Assembly (NCBI GenBank): GCA_963693085.1
Contig: OY856409.1
Span: forward strand, 503,645,303 to 503,709,302
Source: Alisma plantago-aquatica
Lineage: Eukaryota > Streptophyta > Magnoliopsida > Alismatales > Alismataceae
DNA: 64,000 bases
Reading direction: 5' to 3'
This document shows, piece by piece, positions 1 through 11,378 of the stretch (the stretch's first letter is position 1; each line of letters begins with the position of its first letter). A program made the translations under genes and the position numbers. Under the pieces are notes generated by a model. It ran no database searches. It was not told the origin of the DNA and saw only the letters and a list, made by a program, of their open reading frames with translations.

Positions 1-1616
1 TTGCTCGCGGGTCAGTGAGAGGGTCCGGTTGGTCAGATCCCTCGCATGATCCGTGAGCCAGAGCTCGCAAATCTTTATTTTATTTAATTTAATTTCTTTA
101 GAATTTCCTGATTGGTCAGATTTTAGAAAAATTTTAGAAAATGATAGGAATATCAAGAAATATCAAACCAATATACCATTTTCATCAGAAAAATCTAAGC
201 TATCTAAATAAAACATAATTATGACCTGGATCTGAACCCTTTTTGGAAAATATGGCCAACCATCACTAATGACCTTTTAATGCATATTTTGTGTAATAAT
301 AGTTATAAATGATGTTATTTTTCTGCCTTGGGGACATATTAAACCCTAATTACGATCTTGGTCATCATGTTACTTGAAATCCTACCTAAGGAAGATAGTT
401 GATTTAATAGTCGAGAAGAACCCTAATTTCTAGTTTTCTCACCTGATCATGAATATTATGTACAATTTATGAAAACCCTAATAACTAAAATGTCCTTTTA
501 ATAACCTGGACGACTCCAATCTCAGACCCCAACTCGGAACCCTATGTATCCCAAGTGACACCCCAAATGACCTAAACCCTAATAAGAAACCCTAATGTGG
601 AATCATGAGAATCCATAGTAACTTAGGGTTTTGTTTACATTTCAGGGTGATCTATTATCTTCTCCTAACTTAGGACTTGTGGAATCCAGATCTGAGAGTT
701 AAAGGTACGTGGATATAATTATATGACTAGTTTTGCTGGATGTTAAGTATATGTAATTGTTTGCATGAAATTGAAATACATTGATGGTTGTGAATATATG
801 ATTAATTGATTATTTACCGCCTTGAACATAAATGAACATAAATGAATATAAGTGAAATGTAGTTACTAGTGGTGTTCATTAAACTCCCTATTAGAGAGGG
901 AAAGCTTTAATGTTGACTAGCACCTCCCTAGAGTACATGGTATACAGGGAGATCCCTAGAGTACAAGGTGCACAGGGAAGGGCCCATTATTTATCCAATT
1001 ATGTGCTAAGTCCACCATAGTAATGCATGTTCACTATAAATGAGGCTAATAACTTGGGATTACCTGATTTTTTGCCTTTAAATAACGTTTTCTTTCTCCT
1101 TCTTCAATTCGAGTATTTTATATGCCAGCATAGTATAGCTTTTACTCCACGTACCAACTTTGTTGATGTATTTGTTTCTCGTATTTTCTAGGTGCAAGGA
1201 TCAATTGATGATCAAAGTACAATGCATATTCAAAGTACCTGAAGGCACAAATAATAAGCATGGAGGATTTATTAGATAGACCTAGTCCTCTTATCTCTTT
1301 CTTGCTGGATGTTAGATTATTTCTTTCCCTAGCATTATGTTGAGGATGATTGAGATCCTATGTAATAATCATATTCTCTTTCGCATAGACTTATTCTTCT
1401 TCTTTCTTCAGTATTAATATGTATGACTTTATCTTTCATTATTGAATGAAGTGTTGTGTGGCTATTTACTATGATGTGAACACGATCTTGGCTTATCTCT
1501 GATTTTAGTTGGCTATCTTGATTTCTATTATTTTCCCTTTTGACATTTATAGATATGAGTGCACGCATATCTGTATATGTCACTAAGGAAAGTATGTAGA
1601 AATTGGGGTCGTCACA
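1..1616 (+). mobile_element. LTR (3' part) of an element inserted in the 5' LTR of element A
   Basis: Non-coding sequence ending in GGGGTCGTCACA at 1616, a typical plant Gypsy LTR terminus; the left end is outside the window. The five bases after it, TGTAC, are the first bases of element A's LTR here. The same TGTAC stands uninterrupted in the other LTR copy at 7024-7028, so 7024 is a paralogous empty site. A TATA-like word (CTATAAATG) near 1035 and many AAACCCTAA-type words favour plus orientation. The layout resembles the solo LTR at 39555-42612. It could be a solo LTR or one end of a full element. Confidence 0.6.
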
Positions 1617-2697
1617 TGTACTCTAATACATGTTAATACATTGAAAATAGGCCTAGTGGAACTTGGACTAAATTAAAGTGGTGAAAGTTAGTAATTAATA
1701 TCAGTAAGAGAGTTATGTGTATTCTTACACCCTAAGTTGGGATATTTTCAAACCAAACCCTATATTCCCTAATGAGGCACTCTATGAACCCTATTTCCTC
1801 TGTTCATGATTCTTTTGTTAAATTGCCTCAAAATCAGTAATGATATTCTTTTTCTTGGGTCTTATACCCCAAAGCCATGCTTCAAATATATGATGCTTTT
1901 ACTTGCCTTGATTTCTTTTCTAGCATGTTGATTTTATGGACTATTTAGCTATAGTAGTGGTACTTATGTACAACCACCCATAGATAGGGCATGTATTAAT
2001 TTGCCCTGGGGAATGTCTTATTATCCCCCATAAATATATGTGTAGGTGACTATGAATGTATTAATTCTCCCCTCACCTATAGGTTGAGGTCTGGTAGGTG
2101 CCTCAACCCTACTTAGTTAAGGTAGTCATAATTATCATGCATGCATCCCTTTTATTATATTTTGTTTATGGCAAGCATATATTTAAAAATAGCCTCATAC
2201 TCTTGAAATCTTCATCTTATGATGAAATATTATCCTTTACTTTCATGTTATTTCCTTATATTTTGTTCTTGTTCATTATTTGACACATACCTTGTTTCTG
2301 TCTCTTGTTGGGTGATTTCCCAACCACCTAGGTTTAGATCGAGGTGTTGAACATGATCAAGGAGAACATATCTTCCAGCATGGACCTAACTCTTGGAGAT
2401 GTTTCTTGGAGACAGATTTAAATTAGTTTGGACTTCCCTCTACTTAGATCCTTATGTTATATCATAAATGTAAACCCTTATGGGATATTATGATGTACTT
2501 TTGTAATCTTTTATGAAAATTGAATATGGTCATTTGTTTAATTCTGATGCTACACTTTGGTTGTTTTGAATACCATTTATTGAAATTTGAGAATTTTACA
2601 CCTATTCCAACATACCTTTGAGTGTGTTTGAAATGGATGTTTTATTATTCAATTTTTTTAGTAGGGAGTGGATCCCCCTCGGGTCCCACTCCTTACA
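1617..2697 (+). mobile_element. Element A, 5' LTR, right-hand part
   Basis: Aligns with 7024-7647 plus 10972-11378, the 3' LTR of the same element. Both copies end in a GGAGTGG...CCACTCC hairpin followed by TTACA, and the tRNA primer-binding site begins three bases after this copy ends. The segments 2291-2697 and 10972-11378 are both 407 bases long. This copy keeps about 50 bases near 1735-1790 that the other lacks. The left part of the LTR lies beyond the insertion ending at 1616. A 61-codon open frame at 2098-2283 recurs at 7455-7640 but is simply LTR sequence. Confidence 0.85.
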
Positions 2698-2700
2698 ACA

Positions 2701-2714
2701 TGGTATTAGAGCCC
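2701..2714 (+). promoter_or_regulatory. Primer-binding site of element A
   Basis: TGGTATTAGAGCCC begins three bases after the LTR end. Plant LTR elements commonly use TGGTATCAGAGC, complementary to initiator tRNA-Met; here the seventh base is T instead of C. The same variant occurs on the minus strand at 24561-24574 in the related gag-only element, so it is a family trait rather than a private mutation. Confidence 0.8.
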
Positions 2715-3622
2715 AAGGTAGTTGGAATCTGACTATTTCAATTTTGTCTCCCTAATTAGAACCCTTGCCTCATATAGTTCCTCTTTAAGTGACATGTTTG
2801 CCCTAGAATTGATCTATGCTACACTTGAGATGATGAAAGGTTGATTTAGGGTCATAAGAGTTTCACATTAGAAACACGTTTATTTTACCATAATGTGATG
2901 CGCCTGTTAGGTAGCTATTAGGGCATAAGTTGAAAGCAAAGGTGTCTAGAAAGGATCACGGTTTGAGGGCTGGAAAGATTTTCCTCTGCACCACTAGCTT
3001 GGTTTAGGAGGACTCCCAGATCCATATGATACATGCTTGGCCTAAGCTGATACTGATTGTCTGAAATAGCATGCCTATAGATAGTAGTAGCCTTAGAAAC
3101 CTTAGTTGGATACCCCTGAGAACCTAATATGTTGATCTAATATTTCAGGTGTAATGACTTATTTGAGGATTGATGCCCAATATAGTTCCCTTATGTCCCC
3201 TAGAACCACATGTTTGGATAGTCTATCCCTAATAACCTAGACTTTGAAGTTTGGTGTTTAGTAAGCAATCCATATGCCCAGTGGAAGCATGATGAATCTT
3301 GTCCATGGTTTACTTATACTCACCCATTTACCTCTATATTAGTTTGGTTTGGTAGGTCAAACCTTTTAAGGGGTGGAAAGTAGTTGGTTTGATGATGTTT
3401 GGGTAGTCAGATTTCAAGGATGAAATCCTATTTAAGGGGATGGAGTCTTGTAACATACCGAAATTTAGCTACATTGTCTCTTGAAACCCTAACTTCGTGA
3501 TTAGGAGGATAGTTTTCTTGGATCCTTAGTTTTGACCAAACAAGTCATACTTATAACCTGACATGCTTGCTTATATACTAATGAACATATAATGTTCATC
3601 TAATGAATATTTCACATGTTTG

Positions 3623-3812
3623 AACCCTAATGAATATCTAATGCACATAATATGAGTAACTCACATATTAATACTAATAATGGGTATACATGATGCTAAA
3701 CATGTCTTGGACCAATAAACCCTAATGAATATCTAATGCACATAATATGAGTAACTCACATATTAATACTAATAATGGGTATACATGATGCTAAACATGT
3801 CTTGGACCAATA
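3623..3812 (+). repeat. 95-bp tandem duplication
   Basis: Two head-to-tail copies (3623-3717 and 3718-3812), identical as far as I can read, beginning AACCCTAATGAATATC and ending CTTGGACCAATA, with the first few bases of a third copy at 3813-3822. The lack of divergence suggests a much younger event than the surrounding decayed sequence. Confidence 0.95.
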
Positions 3813-3993
3813 AACCCTAATGATATGATAAGCAAGATATTTGTAACCCAATATTGGACTTAATGCATACTAAGAATGTATAGGTGAAGAATAATGATCA
3901 TATTGACCTAAACCCTAAGTTGTAATCATTTAACCTTAACCTATACATCCTTAATGGAATTCTTGATACATTAGTGACATTAGGTGTCATAAT

Positions 3994-4256
3994 CATATAA
4001 CATACTTTTTTTTGGAGTATGAGAGAACTACCCCCGTAGAAGCGCCACATTCATGACCCCCCCAGGCGGCGTAAACTCTCGGGTCCCTGGGCGTCCCGCA
4101 AACCCAGGAACCATTTAAAGCGCACAGTTGGCCGGCCTGCGCGACGGGTAAACACTTCAGAGGCGGCCGTTGGGTATCAAACCCGAGTCCCTTCATGAGG
4201 GGGCCCATGCCCGAACCACCTGAACCACTCCCCCCCCCGGCCATATAACATACTTT
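3994..4256 (-). mobile_element. tRNA-type SINE with 15-bp target-site duplication
   Basis: A compact GC-rich block (body about 4009-4241) in AT-rich surroundings. On the minus strand it starts GGCCGGGGGG and has an A-box-like TGGTTCAGGTGG (about 4216-4227). About 33 bases on comes a B-box-like GGGTTTGATACCC (4172-4184; core GGTTTGATACC against GGTTCGANNCC). It ends in a poly(A) run (T run on the plus strand from 4006). It is flanked by a perfect 15-bp repeat, CATATAACATACTTT, at 3994-4008 and 4242-4256. These are the hallmarks of an RNA polymerase III SINE mobilised by LINE machinery. The family is not recognised. A 90-codon frame across it is incidental. Confidence 0.88.
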
Positions 4257-5956
4257 AATACACATAAATGATATATATAATCACCTAATCATAGATTAAT
4301 CAGGTCATCAATATGAAATGCATATCACCTTGTTCTCTAATACACACCTAATTAATCACATAATCATTACTTGGTATGTGAATCAAATCATCAATATGTA
4401 ATATGTCCCATCTTGATCACTAAAATACATATAATGACTTCAATATGGATAAGAAGTAATTGGGTTCACATAAATGTGCATAATCAATAATAAGAACTGA
4501 ATAAATATGAGAAAATGATTAATGATGACATTAATGTAAAAAAAAAGGTAATGTGACAACGTTTAATATATATAAGTAATTAATGTGGCATTATTTATAT
4601 TAATTGTAACAAATTATATAAAGTGTCTTATTTCATACAAAATAATCTGAGATAATTCAATAAGGTGATAATGGAGTCTAAAGATAATGATCAAATATAA
4701 TAATGCATATTGAGATAATTGAGTAAACTCGAACTGCACTAAAACTCATAATGAGGTACATAAAAATATATGGTTTTGAGTGTAGTAATTAAATATACTT
4801 CTTTCAAATATAATAAGAAACAATTAAAAGAATAATAAGGATGATATAATACCATAATGAATATAATATTAATAGGCCTAAAATGTTAACTGTGTTATAT
4901 CTGATAAAAAGACATATTAATAGTGGAACCCTTACTAATCCATGACAACCTGGCCTATGAGGAGTTTCCTGTAAAGAATATAAACTCTCGAATATGAACT
5001 CTCAAGTTAAAAAAATAAGGAGTTTGAGTTAGTGAAAGTTTTGGTGGAAGTTTTATGGTTTGGTGAAATGACCTGGAGTTTGGTGTTGAGATCTTGCATA
5101 CTCACCCTTCTCTCTTTTCTTGATATTTTGAGAACAAAATCCTATTTAAGGGGTGGAGTTATATAACATATCAAATTTGGACATATTCTCTTTTTAGCCC
5201 TTTTCTAAGCTTTTCCTTTCTATCCTTTTTTGCCTTGATGTTTAAATTATAGAATTTATAGTGGTTTGGTGAACATTTGTTCAATAATTATACCAATTGA
5301 AGGGTTTATGAAAAAATACCTCAGTGAAAGCTTATTTAAGGATCTAAAATGCAAAATCACCACTTAAGTGGAATAATGGTAAATAAATTTGTGTTAGAAG
5401 TGTAAGGCGACAAACCTTGCTTAATGTATTGAAAAAGCTTAACTACCATAATTAAGTGCTATAAACGTTAATATAACTTTTTGATGTGTTTTTAAATCAT
5501 AAAATGAGCCTAAGTTTCTAATTTGGTTCAATTTGGATGTTGTTTGTGCAAGTTATGCAATTCTAGGTACATTTTGGACTTTTATGCAATTTACCCAATT
5601 GGGAGGTTTTCTTTGCAAATTATCACATGAATTATAATACTTAGATATTCCCTTACCATTATTGAGATTTTGAACAATGGGTCACCTATTTGCACCTTAG
5701 TTTGAAGGTGTTTCTCTCCAAGAGCATTTTAGGTATTACCCTCTTTATAAATGAGCTTATCTTTAAAAGTTATCAACCAATGGGGTTATTTCTTTGATTG
5801 GAGGACGGTGGGGATGGCCTAGAAGTATCCATGGCCTTATAGAACTGACATTTGATATACAAGAAGTATCTATGAGTTGTCCTCTTGCATGGCCATGAAG
5901 CCCTAGGCTAAGGACACATGGAAAGTCCCATAGACACCTCATGCTTGCCCCCTTCT

Positions 5957-5964
5957 TTATAAAG
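5957..5964 (+). promoter_or_regulatory. TATA box in the 3' LTR of element A
   Basis: TTATAAAG followed by a C/T-rich leader from about 5970 (ACTCTTGCTCTCCTTCTCTT), the usual U3/R arrangement of plant LTR promoters. No other evidence of activity. Confidence 0.45.
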
Positions 5965-8589
5965 CCATGTCTACCCCTTCCCACCTACCAATTCAAAAAC
6001 TCTTGCTCTCCTTCTCTTTCTTCTATCTTAGAGCATCGTTCCTACTCTGTTTAGTAATGAAGGTGTTGTACCAAGGTAAAAGAGGGTGCCTACCTTGGTG
6101 AAGAAGGCTCCTAGGGTTCCAAATTTTCTCTATTTAGGGTTTCTAAAGCTCCTCCTTGGTGATTTCGACAAAAATTAGTAAGTTTCCTCCTTTCCTTACC
6201 TATTTTCATGATGTTCATCATCCTCCCACCTTATTTCAGGTTGTAAGTATGGCCTTCCATGGTGAAACCCCACCTAGAACCCTTAAACACCTCATCTCCA
6301 TGGTCTTCAGCTAGGGTTTTTCATATCTATAGTGGAGAAGGTACTTCTTGCTCGAGATAGGAGCTTTGTTGAAGAAACCAGCCTCTCTATCTTAGGAATC
6401 TTGCTTCTTGAACCTATCTACATTCCTAGAGGTGAGTTTTATAACCCCCTTCTCATATATTGCTTACTACATACTTAAAACCCATGCATCTATGTTTAAA
6501 ATCGATGATCTCCATCTCTATTTACCATGTTCTTCTAGGGTTTTGGTTTCTTGCTATTTTACCTTTTCTAGAAGATCTAGTTTGTTTACCTATGCATATC
6601 CAACCCTAATCTTGGGTAAAATGGTGTTTTTTCTCTCTCTCTTTCTCTCTTCCTCTCTCTTACAAGGATTTCTGACTTGTCATTTCATGATTGGTTCAAA
6701 TTGAAAAATTCATATCTTTTAATCTGTTTATCCAAATTTGACAAATAAACATGTTTTGGAATCAAAAAATTAATCTCTAACTAATATAAATGCTTTTTAG
6801 GTCTAATTTCAAGTTTTTATGAAGGGTGATTTTGGAAAATGAATTTAATGCATAAAAATCCATACAAAGTACATCTTAATCATCATAACTCCAAAATTAG
6901 CATAAAAATATGTTTTCTTGATCAGAAGAACCTAATTAGTTCACTAATTATATTTTTAGAATCTAAATCCGAGTTTTACTAAAAAGTTCTAAAATTAGGG
7001 TTTCTTTACATTAATGTGCATTATGTACTCTAATACATGTTAATACATTGAAAACAGGCAAAGTGGAACTTGGACTCAATTAAAGTGGTGAAAGTTAGTA
7101 ATTGATATCAGTAAGAGAGGTATGTGCATTCTTACACACTATATGAACCCTATATCCTCTATTCATGATTCTTTTGTTAAATTGCCTCAAAATCAATAAC
7201 GATATTCTTTTTCTTGGGTCTTGTACCCCACTGCCATGTTTCAAATATATGATGCTTTTACTTGCCATGATTTCTTTTCTAGCATGTTGATTTTATGGAC
7301 TATTTAGCTATTGTAGTGGTGCTTATGTACAACCACCCATAGATAGGGCATGTATTAATTCACCCTTGGGAATCTTATTCTCCCCCATAAAAATATGTGT
7401 AGGTGACTGGGAATGTATTAATTCTCCCCTCACTTATAGGTTGAGGTCCGATAGGTGCCTCAACCCTACTTAGTTAAGGTAGTCATAATTATCATGCATG
7501 CAACCCTTATATTATATTTTGTTTATGGCAAATGTCTATTTAAAAATAGCCTCATACTCTTGAAATCTTCATCTTATGATGTAATTTTATCATTTACTTT
7601 CATGTTATTTCCTTATCTTTTGTTCTTGTTCATTATTTGACACATACTGTTACACCCCGATCTCACAATTTCCTCAAATCATGAGATTAGGGCGTAAGAT
7701 GGGATTTATATGTAACACAAAGAGCACCCTTAACTTTTTTCTTTTCTTTTAAAACTCTTGTTTCATCGCATTGAACCACATAAAACAACTTAACAAGGGA
7801 ATCAGAACATTTCTTTTACTAATCAGACTTCAATAGTAAAGATACATGTGTAAGCATTCACGATGTCTTTCACACATTATACACATTAAACTTGCTAATT
7901 AGCATACATATCAAAGAGGAACAATATTACACATTGTAATTACAACTCTCTCTCTAAAACTCTTACTGAGGACCTAGAGTGACAAGGACCGACTGACTCA
8001 ACTAATCTCATACTTGACTCCTGTGGCAGATCTACTCTGACGCTCTGATCATCTTCAAGTCCATGCGGTTAACCCTAAAATGTTTGAGTAGAGGGGTGAG
8101 CCTACTCGCTCAGTGAATGAGTACTTCATGGAAACAGACTAATGCACTAATGTGATTACAGATATAATTTGAATAAACGATATGAAATTTAACAACAATA
8201 AATACTACACTGAGCAGTTCTAAAACAATATAATTGAAATAACAAAGAATGTAAATATTGCATCCAAAGAATAACTACTAGAAGACTATGCTCTAGTCTT
8301 CCTTAACTCTATCATTTATAAAGAACTCTGTGAACCTATATGATCATATTTTAGATTATGCCCTAAATATATGCAGTGTACTCTGCATATAAAGATCCGC
8401 AACAAGTTCATGCTACGGTCCCACCGTACAAGACTTAGCGACACACCCGGGAAATGCTAAGTCTGACGCCAGCCCTGCTCTGCTACAGGACCCCTGGCTC
8501 TCTGGCCAGAACATAGGCTCTACGGCCTCAATGCACAACCACGTGTGCTCCAGACTCCTCCTTTAACCGGAGTACACCGGCGGAGAGTC

Positions 8590-8760
8590 ACAGGGTTACC
8601 TTCGTGACACACGCACGAATGATGTTAGATAACCGTGTTTTCTTTTTCTTTTTCCCAGTGCCATCGTGACACACGCACGATTGTTGTTAGACACTGCCTT
8701 TCTTTCTCTCCTCGTGCCACCAGAATTACTCAACCGTTTGATGTTGGACACGAGTTTCAC
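8590..8760 (-). repeat. Three imperfect ~65-bp repeats inside the solo LTR
   Basis: Three units share a CGTGACACACGCACGA-like core, then GATGTTAGA or TTGTTAGACAC, separated by pyrimidine-rich spacers; the third unit is the most diverged. The equivalent triplet with core CCGTGACTCCGCACGG is in the related LTRs at about 26465-26605 and 32893-33035. Confidence 0.7.
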
Positions 8761-10369
8761 CCCTAAGTAACAGACCTTCCTTTAGGGGTTCTACGGTGTT
8801 AGGGCACTTAGGCCTATTAACTGATTAACGGATAAACAATTTAACAGAAATATCACATAGCAACGTCAAAACTCATGTATTCAACATATATCATATCTCA
8901 GTAACATCCCTTTCTAGGGCATGTCATATCTCATCACCTGCAATTGACGAGATATGTATTGAAATATAAGAAGCCCTGCAGTATGTAGATATCAACTCAG
9001 AGAGAACAAGCATATAAAGTTAAATGCACTAGAAACATACAATTCAACAGTTAAGTATCACCACATCTCATATCGAGACCTTTCATGTCACCATAACATG
9101 ATTCATTGAACACCCCATCCTTAGGGTTTCATTTGCCATATTCATTCATCACATGCCAACACCCTACTCTTAGGGTTTCATTTGCATCATTCACTTGTCA
9201 CATGGCTCTTATCATGATCTCATAAGATATAAGCATTCACTAAATAAAGACTGTTTCCAACAAATCTTATATAATCAATATAGATATGAAATCATGGAAA
9301 CTTAACTAAATTTATATTTTCCATATCATTTACCGAGATATCATTTATCAAGAATAAAATTCAATTAAGATAATCCATGAGATACATCCTAACCAATTAT
9401 AGGATTACTAGTCATTTTTCAATAAGGTTGAAACACTAGTGATGTCTCAATTAGGTTAAACCCTAATTACATCATTTGATATAAATCTGAAAAGCATTCT
9501 CACTAGGAAGTGTTGCATACGTTTCTGATATGAATCTACCATCTAGGAATCATTTAAAACAGAGAAGGAATCCATATCATATCAATTTACAACAATCTTA
9601 AATCAAACAGACATTTTAGGTTTTAGAATCACATACTAAGCAATTATGGATTTGGATGCTATAATCAAATTCGTGCATTAGAATGTTTGAAGGAAGAACC
9701 CACTCACCCTAAGGTGTGAAAACACCTCCCAACTGCAGCTCAATTCAGGGAATCTCGAATTCCTATCAAATCCCTAGCAAATCTCCCAATTCTTCTTCCA
9801 TTCAACTCGGAAACCTTGAAAATGAGGGATTATGAAGAAAGGGTGAGAAAAGAGGAAATTTCGACATCCTCTTAGATCAAATCAGAGCATGGACGGAATC
9901 TTGACATGAGAGAGAAGATTCACCATAAAAGTCTATGCAAAGGATCCAAACTTACTTGATTTCACCACTCTTGGGACCGCAGAACCCTAATTCAGCAATT
10001 CCCCCACTTTCTTCACTCAAGCCCTAATTCTCCCTCTCTCTCTAAGAGCTCATTTCTCTGGAGTGAATGACGAAGAATAAGAGCTGCTTGTGTGTGTGGT
10101 CGTTCATATAAGTCAATTGAGCTGCTTGGGTCAATTGCATATTGACCCAACACTTAACTTTAATTATATAGGCTGAATATTCAGTTTTACAAAAGTTACT
10201 GTAATTCGTTTATTTAAGAGATAAAACATTCTCCAAAAATTATGGGAATTTAGCACGTTGTGTATAATTGTTCTATAAAGCTTCAGTTAAAATTTGATAT
10301 CATTTGGAGTTACCAATAAATAATTAAAAATAGAACAATGCACTGCTATATTGCAGTCTGCAAAATATT

Positions 10370-10590
10370 CGGCCGAGTTTGTCCTGCACAACTCGACCGA
10401 CACCCTTACTGTAGGAATTCAAAAGTCATCCAAAAATTATGCCAATTTAAAAGAGTGTATAAAACTGTGTTTTTCAAGCACAGTTAAAATTTGAGATCAA
10501 TTGGATATACCAATAAAAAGATAAAATTCAATTACCACACTGCTGTATAATTCTGGAAATGTGATCGGTCGAGTTTGAAACTCGGCCGAT
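10370..10590. repeat. Two GGTCGAGTT-type hairpins in the solo LTR
   Basis: Hairpin 1 pairs TCGGCCGAGTT (10370-10380) with AACTCGACCGA (10390-10400). Hairpin 2 pairs ATCGGTCGAGTTT (10564-10576) with AAACTCGGCCGAT (10578-10590). Each has one wobble-type mismatch. The same core recurs as hairpins in the copia LTR at 61218-61437. Confidence 0.85.
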
Positions 10591-11378
10591 AAACAGGTCA
10601 GAGCATTCTTCAAAAATTCTAATAATTTTCAATGTTGTTCACATTTTATATATCCAAATCATATATAAATTTGAAGTAAATCAGAGTTACACATAAAATA
10701 CTAAAAATCATTTAGTGAGACATTCGACTTATCAAATTCTGTATTCATGCATCATCAAAACCCTATTTTTTTGGGCCGATTAGGGTTTATGTTTCTCAAA
10801 CCCTAATTCTCAAGACAAAAGAATATTTAGACTTCTTATCATAGTTAAAACATCCTGATTGTGTTATCGTCATTAATTAGATTTCAATAATGATTATTCC
10901 AATTAATCTTTGCAATTGACTAGGTAAACCCTAGTTTACCAATTAAGCTCAGATGGGGTCGTAACACATACCTTATTTCTCTCTCTTGCTGGGTGATTTC
11001 CCAACCACCCAGGTTTAGATCGAGGTGTTGAACATGATCAAGGAGAACATAGCTCCCAATATGGACCTAGCTCTTAGAGATGTTTCTTGGACACAGATTT
11101 GAAGTAGTTTGGACTTCCCTCTACTTAGATCCTTATGTTGTATCATACATGTAAACCCTTATGGGATATTATGGATTACTTTTGTAATCTTTTGTGAAAA
11201 TTGAATATAGTCATTTGTTTAATTTCTCTGCTACACTTTGGTTGTTTTGAATACCATTTATTGAAATTTGAGAATTTTACACCAATTCCAGCATACCTTT
11301 GAGTTTGTTCAGAATGGATGTTTTATTCTTCAAATTTTTAGTAGGGAGTGGATCCCCTCTTGGATCCCATTCCTTACA

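Larger units (their letters stand above)
2698..5162 (+). mobile_element. Element A, non-coding interior
   Basis: No gag or pol similarity is visible, so the element is non-autonomous or fully deleted inside. Two polypurine/LTR-start signatures are present. One is at about 3420-3449 (GATGAAATCCTATTTAAGGG, then TGTAACATACC from 3449). The other is at about 5130-5163 (AAAATCCTATTTAAGGGG, then TATAACATATC). The second gives a 3' LTR of about 2.9 kb once the nested LTR is removed, close to the composite LTR at 12913-19296, and is preferred. The stretch 3449-5162 may then be part of another inserted LTR. It also contains a 95-bp duplication and a SINE. Confidence 0.55.
7648..10966 (-). mobile_element. 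Solo Gypsy-type LTR, TSD CATAC
   Basis: A 3319-bp LTR with ends TGTTACACCCCGATCTC and GGGGTCGTAACA, flanked by CATAC at 7643-7647 and 10967-10971. The empty site is intact in the 5' LTR copy at 2286-2290. No internal region remains, so this is a solo LTR left by recombination between two LTRs. It is related to the LTRs at 25582-28510 and 32012-34958 and shares their left-end sequence, so by analogy it is on the minus strand. Similarity is patchy: 8201-8366 is almost identical to 26091-26253, while the ends are clearly diverged. Confidence 0.92.
5163..11378 (+). mobile_element. Element A, 3' LTR, interrupted by a solo LTR
   Basis: Begins TATAACATATC after a purine-rich AAGGGGTGGAGTT and ends in the family terminus CATTCCTTACA. 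Removing the nested LTR (7648-10966) and one TSD leaves about 2.89 kb. A TATA box lies at 5957-5964, followed by pyrimidine-rich leader sequence, including a CT-rich run near 6630-6660. The part from 7024 matches 1617-2697. The five bases after the end, GCCTT, would be half of the target-site duplication; the other half is outside the window. The start is less certain than the end. Confidence 0.75.

Noticed and set aside
1..700. Interstitial telomeric repeat suggested by many AAACCCTAA words
   Set aside because: Words are scattered single copies, not tandem; such telobox-like words are frequent throughout the LTRs here.
3993..4265. Gly-rich 90-codon minus frame
   Set aside because: Lies over the GC-rich SINE; Gly codons come from its G runs.
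2098..7640. Paired 61-codon frames (MPQPYLVKVV...) at 2098-2283 and 7455-7640 with similar sequence
   Set aside because: They are the same position in the two LTRs of element A; similarity comes from LTR duplication and there is no protein family match.
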